This document shows positions 1-3,466 of a stretch of DNA of 5,449 nucleotides, piece by piece. Below the pieces are notes generated by a model. The model was not told where the DNA came from. It ran no database searches and was given only the letters and a program-made list of their open reading frames with translations. The DNA is from Acidobacteriaceae bacterium. GTDB lineage: Bacteria; Acidobacteriota; Terriglobia; Terriglobales; Acidobacteriaceae. Position 1 is the stretch's first letter. Each line of letters starts with the position of its first letter. The stretch lies in NCBI GenBank assembly GCA_030040175.1, contig JASHUF010000143.1, positions 1 to 5,449 on the forward strand. Reading direction: 5' to 3'. Both the position numbers and the translations under genes were made by a program.

Positions 1-423
1 GGGTCGGACGCGATCGGCATCGCCGATCCGGTGAGCGGCGTGCTCATTGGCGCTGCGCGCAATTGGAGCCGCAACGTGATGCTCTGGAACCTGGCCGCCG
101 ACCCGCATGCCGGCCCTCATACCAACGATGGCGGATGCACGGCCTGCTTTGGCGCCATCACCCTCGACGGCGATAAAGCCACCTTGAATGTGGCGTACTA
201 CGCCCTCGCGCACTTTTCAAAATTTGTGCGGCCGGGTTCGGTGCGCATCGGGTCGAGCGAACTGGAGCAGCTCTCGACCGCAGCTTTTTTGACGCCCGAG
301 GGAAAGGTCGTGCTGGTGGCCGCGAATACGGGCAACTTTCCCAAGACCTTCGTCATCGCCTATCACGGAAAGTTCCTTGAGACGATAATGCCGTCGGAGT
401 CGGTGGGAACCTATGTATGGTAG
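1..423 (+). CDS. GH30 glycoside hydrolase (glucosylceramidase-like), C-terminal part
   Basis: The frame is open at the left edge and ends at TAG 421-423, so 140 C-terminal residues are visible. They match the end of family GH30 enzymes of the glucosylceramidase type: 'IGAARNWSRNVMLWNLAADP', then a Gly-rich 'GPHTNDGGC' turn, then 'YYALAHFSKFVRPGSVRI', where the last barrel helix returns to the beta-sandwich domain typical of GH30, and final short strands ending in 'GTYVW'. GH30 members are retaining hydrolases acting on beta-linked glucans, xylans or glucosylceramides. The two catalytic glutamates and any signal peptide lie upstream of the window, so substrate and location are not visible. An in-frame GTG at 31 is internal to the fold and is not the start. 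The gene is followed after 83 nt by a co-directional CBM-like gene, which fits a polysaccharide-degradation cluster. Family assignment is fairly sure; the subfamily is not. Confidence 0.85.
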   Translation, partial: GSDAIGIADPVSGVLIGAARNWSRNVMLWNLAADPHAGPHTNDGGCTACFGAITLDGDKATLNVAYYALAHFSKFVRPGSVRIGSSELEQLSTAAFLTPEGKVVLVAANTGNFPKTFVIAYHGKFLETIMPSESVGTYVW

Positions 424-444
424 GCCGAGGAAATGACGAGGGTA

Positions 445-474
445 TAGACAACCGTTTGTTCTCAGGAAGATAAT
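445..474 (+). promoter_or_regulatory. Predicted sigma70-type promoter of the CBM6-like gene
   Basis: TAGACA (445-450, 5/6 to the -35 consensus) is separated by 18 bp from GATAAT (469-474, 5/6 to the -10 consensus). Transcription would begin near 481, about 26 nt before the GTG start at 507. The operator-like 448-459 sequence overlaps the -35 box and spacer, a classic position for repression. This would let the CBM gene be expressed separately from the GH30 gene upstream. It is a prediction by motif only; readthrough from upstream is also possible because no terminator is visible between the genes. Confidence 0.45.
448..459 (+). promoter_or_regulatory. LacI-family operator candidate O1 (ACAACCGTTTGT)
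   Basis: This is a 12-bp inverted repeat with one mismatched pair and a central CG, the usual look of LacI-family operators. The same 12 bases recur at 3338-3349 before the receptor gene, and a LacI-family repressor is encoded between the two. The following bases are also similar (TTCTCAGG here, CTTAAGG there). It overlaps the predicted -35 box of the downstream gene, so binding should block transcription. That the neighbouring repressor binds it is an inference. Confidence 0.6.
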
Positions 475-492
475 GGGCCCCGTCAAATCGGC

Positions 493-500
493 AAGGAGGA
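493..500 (+). promoter_or_regulatory. Shine-Dalgarno site that fixes the GTG start at 507
   Basis: AAGGAGGA lies 6 nt before the GTG at 507-509. It is an almost perfect anti-16S match and supports this GTG over the later in-frame ATG near 537, which would remove the signal peptide. Confidence 0.8.
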
Positions 501-506
501 CGCGCT

Positions 507-1211
507 GTGGCTCGAAAGAAGTTCTGTTTATGGTTCATGCTGGCTGCGTTCTCGGCTGTCGGAGCCAAGAGCGCTTCCAGGGCGGATTTTCTGGCCCAAT
601 ACAAGGGCACCCCGTATCAAGACAGCCGCTATCACCACGGAGCGCAAAAGATCCCGGGGAAAGTGTATTCCGCTTACTACGATCGCGGCGGCGAGGGAGT
701 GGCTTATCACGACTCCGACGCCAAGAACAACGGCAGCGGGACGCTCAATCCAGCCGACGGTTCTTATCTCAATGAATTCCGGATGAACGAAGGCGTGGAC
801 ATTTCCTATACCAAGATGGATCGCAACCCGCCGATCGACAATACGCAATACGACAAGGTTCAACCGCCGCCGAACATGTTTTACGTGGGCTGGACCGTTC
901 CTGGGGAGTGGTTCAACCTTACCGTGGATGTGAAGCAATCCGCATGGTATAGCGCAGACCTGCTCTACACCTCGAACCGCGGTGGAACCATCTCGGTCGA
1001 CGTGAACGGTGAACCTGCGACGGGGCCGCTGAAGATCGAGTCTACGTTCGATGCTTCCGATCCGGTGGCGTGGCGGCAGTGGCACCACTGGAACCTCGCG
1101 CCTGGGCTCATCAAGGTGAAGCTAAACCGGGGAACCAACGTGCTTACCGTGCATATCCTCACCGAAGGGCAAATGAATCTGGGCTACTTCGATTTCAAAA
1201 AGGCAGGCTGA
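507..1211 (+). CDS. Secreted CBM6-like carbohydrate-binding protein
   Basis: A 234-residue protein. Residues 1 to about 26 (MARKKFCLWFMLAAFSAVGA...) form a signal peptide with a KK n-region and hydrophobic core, so it should be exported. The rest resembles a CBM6/CBM35-type beta-sandwich: 'IPGKVYSAYYDRGGEGVAYHDSDAKNNGSG' (49-78, the calcium/Gly-rich first half), 'EGVDISYTK' (95-103), 'VGWTVPGEWFNLTVDV' (127-142, equivalent to the usual 'pGEWlnYtV' strand), 'GGTISVDVNGE' (159-169) and the final 'GQMNLGYFDFKKA' (221-233). Many aromatic residues (W129, W135, W147, W189, W192, W195) could contribute to glycan binding. No catalytic domain is present, so it is probably a stand-alone glycan-binding or accessory protein. 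It lies directly downstream of a GH30 hydrolase, and its predicted promoter is overlapped by an operator shared with the receptor gene. The exact CBM family is unproven; it could also be an uncharacterised glycan-associated family. Confidence 0.75.
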   Translation: MARKKFCLWFMLAAFSAVGAKSASRADFLAQYKGTPYQDSRYHHGAQKIPGKVYSAYYDRGGEGVAYHDSDAKNNGSGTLNPADGSYLNEFRMNEGVDISYTKMDRNPPIDNTQYDKVQPPPNMFYVGWTVPGEWFNLTVDVKQSAWYSADLLYTSNRGGTISVDVNGEPATGPLKIESTFDASDPVAWRQWHHWNLAPGLIKVKLNRGTNVLTVHILTEGQMNLGYFDFKKAG

Positions 1212-1656
1212 GCGTGCATCTGCGTTTCCCGATCCCTCATGCGCGCCTGAAGTAGTCTATGCGGGAGAGCTTTGAGCTCTGAATCCCAGATAAGGTACGG
1301 GGGAACTCAAGGGAAATGATGCGCCGGCAATTGGCCGTGTCTGTTGCAGCCGCCGGCAGCCTGCCTTCCTCGCTGTTCGAACCCACGTCCCCGCCAGGCG
1401 TCGCCCGCGGCGCAGCGCCCGGCCGGCGATGGCGTGCGATGCGCCGCTCAAGAACATTGCCATCTTAAGAGAGCTGCCGGATACCGATCGCACCGACACC
1501 TGGCAATTCCAATGATGCTGGAATTCGAGCGGACATCGCGCTTACGGCATTTTCTGAGTTACTGTGTCCTTTTCATTTCCTCGTAAGGTCGCCGCTCCCT
1601 GTTGGTCGCGTCGACTCTGCCTTCCGTCTTCGGGATACAGCTACTCAGAAAATGCG
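1212..1656. other. Intergenic region between convergent genes; no convincing gene
   Basis: This 445-nt gap separates the CBM-like gene (+) from the LacI-family gene (-). Two short hairpins follow the CBM stop: GCGTGCAT/ATGCGCGC (1212-1219 with 1239-1246, one G-U pair, 19-nt loop) and AGAGCT/AGCTCT (1266-1271 with 1275-1280, 3-nt loop). Neither has a T-run, so a classical intrinsic terminator is not shown. A doubtful 50-codon reading frame occupies 1316-1468, and a long inverted repeat starts at 1540. The rest holds nothing I recognise. Confidence 0.6.
1316..1468 (+). other. Doubtful small ORF with signal-peptide-like start (possible gene remnant)
   Basis: The ATG at 1316 or, better, the ATG at 1319 (5 nt after AAGGG at 1309-1313) opens a frame of 49-50 residues ending at TAA 1466-1468. 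The start, 'MRRQLAVSVAAAGSLPSSLF', looks like a short signal peptide, but the remainder is Arg/Pro/Ala-rich and low in complexity, as expected from non-coding GC-rich DNA. Another short frame continues to about 1515. It may be the decayed 5' end of a secreted-protein gene or chance. I recognise no family. Confidence 0.15.
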
Positions 1657-1661
1657 TTAGC
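1540..1661. repeat. Long imperfect inverted repeat, MITE-like (arms 1540-1569 and 1633-1661)
   Basis: The left arm (1540-1569) and the reverse complement of the right arm (1633-1661) agree in about 25 of 30 aligned columns. The core is a perfect 13-bp match: GCATTTTCTGAGT at 1547-1559 and ACTCAGAAAATGC at 1643-1655. The 63 bp between the arms (1570-1632) has no coding signal. Total length is 122 bp. The right arm covers the TAA and last codon of the LacI-family gene. The design, long imperfect terminal arms around a short non-coding core between convergent genes, suggests a small mobile or repeat element (MITE, REP or BIME type) or the ends of a collapsed insertion sequence. No target-site duplication is clear. 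It might also act as a structured transcript end. Confidence 0.5.
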
Positions 1662-2793
1662 AAGGATATTTGGACTTGAGCTTCCCTTGGCCGTTCGCGC
1701 CGGCTCGGGAAGGCGGGCACGTGGACGATCGTACGATTAACTCGGGACGAAACCGAACGTCTCTTGAAGAGGTATCGTCCACAATCTTGCGGAGAAGGAT
1801 TTCCGCCGCCGTTGCACCCATCTCGTAAAGCGGCTGTCGAACGGTCGTCAGAGCCGGATTGGCAATGCTTGCGAATTCGATGTCGTCGAATCCGATGACG
1901 GAAACGCCTGCAGGGACTTCGCGGCCGGCTTCTCGCAAGGCGGTCATGGCGCCGATGGCCGAGATGTCGTTGTACACCACCAGTGCAGTGAAATGCTTGC
2001 CGGCACGGAGCAAAGTCTCACTGGCCATTCGACCCTCCTCGGCATGGCGCGTGCCAGCAGGCTCAAGCTTCTCCAATTGAACGCAAAGATCGGGGTCGAC
2101 TCGAATGCCAAGCTTCTTGCATGTTGCCAGGACGGCGCTCCAGCGATCTTCAGTGTCACCTCCCCCGTTAGGTCCTTTCACGAACGCAATATCTCGATGG
2201 CCGAGACTGACGAGGTGATTTATGGCCTTATTGATGCCGTAGGCGTTATCGATGGAAATTCGGGTGCTCCATATCGGCGAGCGGTCTGTGCAGATTGTGA
2301 CCGAGGGAATTCCCGGCGATTCGTTGGGCGTGGAATTGATCAGCAGCAGGCCCTCGACACCGCGGTCGCAGAGTGCTTCGACGTCCTTCTGCAGGTTCTC
2401 CGGGTTCCAAAGGTGGGTGGAAACCAGGGTTGTGTACCCGGTATTCAACAAACGTCGTTGGAAGCCGCTGAGGAGCGCGGCCTCGTAGCCTTCACCGAAA
2501 TCGGGCGCAATGACTCCGATCAGGCAGGTGGGCTTTCTATTCAGCGAACGGGCGAAGTAATTGGGGCGATATCCAAGTCTCTTGGCAGACTCCACGACAC
2601 GGTTCCGCGTCTCTTCAGGGAAGCGCGCTGCTTCCGGAACATCGTTGAGAATCAATGAGATAGTGGTTCGCGACAGATGAAGGTGTTCGGCCAACCTCTT
2701 CAGTGTGATCCGTTGACCTGAACTGGTTTCCGGTGCGCGCGTGGACACCGTGGGTTTCTTACGCGTTGTCTGCATCCGAGGCCAGCGTATCAC
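1657..2793 (-). CDS. LacI/GalR-family transcriptional repressor
   Basis: A 378-residue protein from GTG at 2793. An N-terminal helix-turn-helix lies at 29-51 (ITLKRLAEHLHLSRTTISLILND), followed by the hinge signature 'LGYRPNYFARSL' (73-84). The periplasmic-binding-protein-like effector domain spans about 90-355, with family marks 'LIGVIAPDF' (91-99), 'GHRDIAFVKG' (198-207), 'VPAGVSVIGFDDIEFA' (293-308) and 'NPALTTVRQP' (312-321). Such proteins bind operators as dimers or tetramers and usually let go when a sugar binds. Two points are unusual: about 28 residues precede the HTH (most members have only a few), and the C-terminal tail is a basic ~20 residues ending in KYPC. An ATG at 2775 would give 372 residues but has no Shine-Dalgarno; upstream of the GTG there is a modest AAGAG. 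Its likely targets are the near-identical operators beside the CBM and receptor genes. The effector is unknown; by context it is a sugar from the degraded polymer. Confidence 0.92.
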   Translation of the reverse strand: MIRWPRMQTTRKKPTVSTRAPETSSGQRITLKRLAEHLHLSRTTISLILNDVPEAARFPEETRNRVVESAKRLGYRPNYFARSLNRKPTCLIGVIAPDFGEGYEAALLSGFQRRLLNTGYTTLVSTHLWNPENLQKDVEALCDRGVEGLLLINSTPNESPGIPSVTICTDRSPIWSTRISIDNAYGINKAINHLVSLGHRDIAFVKGPNGGGDTEDRWSAVLATCKKLGIRVDPDLCVQLEKLEPAGTRHAEEGRMASETLLRAGKHFTALVVYNDISAIGAMTALREAGREVPAGVSVIGFDDIEFASIANPALTTVRQPLYEMGATAAEILLRKIVDDTSSRDVRFRPELIVRSSTCPPSRAGANGQGKLKSKYPC

Positions 2794-2820
2794 GTCACGG
2801 CTCTTTTCCGCCTTTTTCTG

Positions 2821-2849
2821 TTGACAGTCATCCTAAAGTTGGATTTAAA
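2821..2849 (+). promoter_or_regulatory. Promoter of the decayed receptor copy
   Basis: A perfect TTGACA (2821-2826) sits 17 bp before TTTAAA (2844-2849). The flanks resemble the promoter of the intact receptor gene: TTGACAGTC is followed by a C/T- and A/G-rich spacer and ATTTAA in both. It would start a transcript near 2856, running into the broken gene. It is divergent from the LacI-family gene and overlaps that gene's upstream region, so the two may interfere. Confidence 0.5.
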
Positions 2850-2860
2850 TGTAAAACCAA

Positions 2861-2874
2861 GTAAACCAGTTCAC
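2861..2874 (+). promoter_or_regulatory. Weak operator-like palindrome (GTAAACCAGTTCAC)
   Basis: A 14-bp inverted repeat with 5 of 7 pairs intact, placed at about +6 to +19 of the predicted promoter of the decayed copy. It keeps the AACC...GTT look of the two exact operators but not their sequence. It could be a degenerated operator of the same repressor and, being upstream of the repressor gene, an autoregulatory site. The evidence is weak. Confidence 0.25.
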
Positions 2875-2917
2875 TAACGAAGTTTCGCGGTTAACCCAGA
2901 CAGAGCGCAAAGACGCC

Positions 2918-3129
2918 AGCCGCGGCGGCTGAGTCCGCGGCCATCGTAAGTGGTTGAGGAGGCAATCGCATGAGCGGTGGATGCAGGGGATTTTGTTCGC
3001 ACTTTCGCCAATTGTCGGCGTGCTGATCGGCGGGGAGCATGTCATGCACAGAGCACGGACTGGGGAGACCTCCATGGGAGCGCGACGGATACCACCGGAT
3101 TGGCGATTGCCGATGGAACCGTCACCGTG
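2918..3129 (+). repeat. Diverged direct duplication of 3416-3628 (leader plus receptor 5' end)
   Basis: The 212 nt here align with 213 nt at 3416-3628 nearly without gaps. Matches include AGCCGCGG, the (C)ATCGT..(A)..GTT.AGGAGGCAA block before ATG, CTGATCGGCGGGG near the signal-peptide end, GGGAGACCT, GCGACGGA.ACCACCGGA and GTCACCGT. The two promoters farther upstream are similar as well, but the intact leader has about 46 nt more between promoter and ATG. The divergence indicates an old duplication rather than a recent assembly duplicate. Confidence 0.75.
2919..2941 (+). other. GC-rich leader hairpin before the decayed copy
   Basis: GCCGCGG (2919-2925) pairs with CCGCGGC (2935-2941) around a 9-nt loop, 28 nt before the old ATG at 2970. 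The sequence aligns with 3417-3442 of the intact leader (shared AGCCGCGG), where the pairing is not kept. There is no T-run after it, so it is not an intrinsic terminator. Confidence 0.35.
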
Positions 3130-3153
3130 AAGCAAGTGCCGTTTCCCGTGTAG
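2970..3153 (+). pseudogene. Decayed 5' fragment of a TonB-dependent receptor gene
   Basis: A ribosome binding site (GAGGAGGC, 2956-2963) and ATG (2970) match the intact receptor start at 3467. Read through two frameshifts, the fragment gives 'MQGILFALSPIVGVLIGG' (signal-peptide core, frame from 2981) and then 'GACHAQSTDWGDLHGSATDT...' from 3034 to 3129. That second part is identical to residues 23-54 of the intact receptor at 21 of 32 positions. Two one-base losses explain the breaks: one shortly after the ATG, and one in a G-run (GGGG at 3032-3035 versus GGGGG in the intact copy). Similarity stops near 3130 and TAG follows at 3151. No plug or barrel remains. It is best read as the remnant of a tandem or ancestral receptor gene once divergent from the repressor. 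A short expressed secreted peptide is less likely because of the frame breaks. Confidence 0.8.
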
Positions 3154-3240
3154 GCTCTCCCCAAGCCCTGTTTCCTTGCCTCTTTCGACCGAGGCACGCT
3201 GCGCGATCAGCCGCCGAGCGGCATTAAGCGTAGCGCTAAT

Positions 3241-3252
3241 TCAATCGATTGT
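3241..3252 (+). promoter_or_regulatory. Second operator candidate O3 upstream of the receptor promoter (TCAATCGATTGT)
   Basis: It contains the perfect 10-bp palindrome CAATCGATTG (3242-3251). Extended to 18 nt (3241-3258) it matches the O2 region (3338-3355) at 14 of 18 positions, including GTCTT and the final AG. The two centres are 97 bp apart and lie on opposite sides of the predicted promoter, an arrangement suited to repression by DNA looping. Binding is inferred. Confidence 0.45.
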
Positions 3253-3271
3253 CTTCAGCCAGAGAAATGAC

Positions 3272-3301
3272 TTGACAGTCCTTCGAAAGGGGTGATTTAA
3301 T
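3272..3301 (+). promoter_or_regulatory. Predicted promoter of the TonB-dependent receptor gene
   Basis: A perfect -35 box TTGACA (3272-3277) is followed after 18 bp by TTTAAT (3296-3301, 5/6), with TG at 3293-3294 giving an extended -10 (TGaTTTAAT). Transcription would start near 3308, leaving a leader of about 159 nt. The similar element at 2821-2849 supports this being a real, copied promoter. Confidence 0.6.
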
Positions 3302-3337
3302 TCCAACCGCAGTCAAAAAGCGGAGTGTTGCTCTGAC

Positions 3338-3349
3338 ACAACCGTTTGT
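3338..3349 (+). promoter_or_regulatory. LacI-family operator candidate O2 (ACAACCGTTTGT)
   Basis: These 12 bases are identical to O1 at 448-459, with a central CG and one mismatched pair. It sits about 30-42 nt inside the predicted receptor transcript, where a bound repressor would block elongation or form a loop with O3. Confidence 0.6.
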
Positions 3350-3385
3350 CTTAAGGGGATTTGCGAAATCTAAGAAGTTTTTCGA

Positions 3386-3405
3386 GGCACCCGGCACGGT
3401 GCCGG
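3386..3405 (+). other. Leader hairpin(s) in the receptor 5' untranslated region
   Basis: CCGGCA (3391-3396) pairs with TGCCGG (3400-3405) over a 3-nt loop. An alternative fold pairs GGCACC (3386-3391) with GGTGCC (3398-3403). The two folds exclude each other. No T-run follows. The long leader could carry post-transcriptional control, but I recognise no known riboswitch. Confidence 0.35.
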
Positions 3406-3453
3406 AGAGAATTTGAGCCGCGGGTGCTGAAACGAGGCAATCGTTACCAGTTC

Positions 3454-3459
3454 AGGAGG
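3454..3459 (+). promoter_or_regulatory. Shine-Dalgarno site of the receptor gene
   Basis: AGGAGG lies 7 nt before the ATG at 3467. It fixes the start, which is followed at once by a basic and hydrophobic signal peptide. Confidence 0.8.
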
Positions 3460-3466
3460 CAAATTC

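Larger units (their letters stand above)
2794..3466. other. Regulatory region holding a decayed receptor 5' copy and the receptor promoter
   Basis: These 673 nt between the divergent repressor and receptor genes contain no intact gene. In order they hold a plus-strand promoter (2821-2849), an operator-like palindrome (2861-2874), a leader with a GC-rich hairpin (2919-2941), a frameshifted start of a receptor gene (2970-3153), about 85 nt I cannot assign (3154-3240), operator candidate O3 (3241-3252), the functional promoter (3272-3301), operator O2 (3338-3349) and a ~159-nt leader with a hairpin. The repressor's own minus-strand promoter must lie here too, but I could not place it with confidence. 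Confidence 0.7.

Noticed and set aside
528..1088. Minus-strand open frame opposite the CBM-like gene
   Set aside because: The plus-strand gene has a signal peptide, a strong ribosome binding site and domain motifs; the opposite frame has none.
1266..1280. AGAGCT-TTG-AGCTCT hairpin as a terminator of the CBM-like gene
   Set aside because: The stem is only 6 bp and no T-run follows, so an intrinsic terminator is not supported.
1540..1661. The inverted repeat as a CRISPR or simple bidirectional terminator
   Set aside because: There are only two arms in inverted orientation with a 63-bp core and no direct repeats; the loop is too large for an intrinsic terminator.
1993..2658. Plus-strand open frame of about 220 residues
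   Set aside because: It is antisense to the clearly real LacI-family gene and shows no recognisable domain.
3031..3227. Short plus-strand frame (from ATG 3039) as a small gene
   Set aside because: It is out of frame with the receptor-like sequence and is best explained by the decayed receptor fragment.
3231..3238. TAGCGCTA palindrome
   Set aside because: Eight bases, seen once, no partner site and no clear position relative to the promoter; likely chance.
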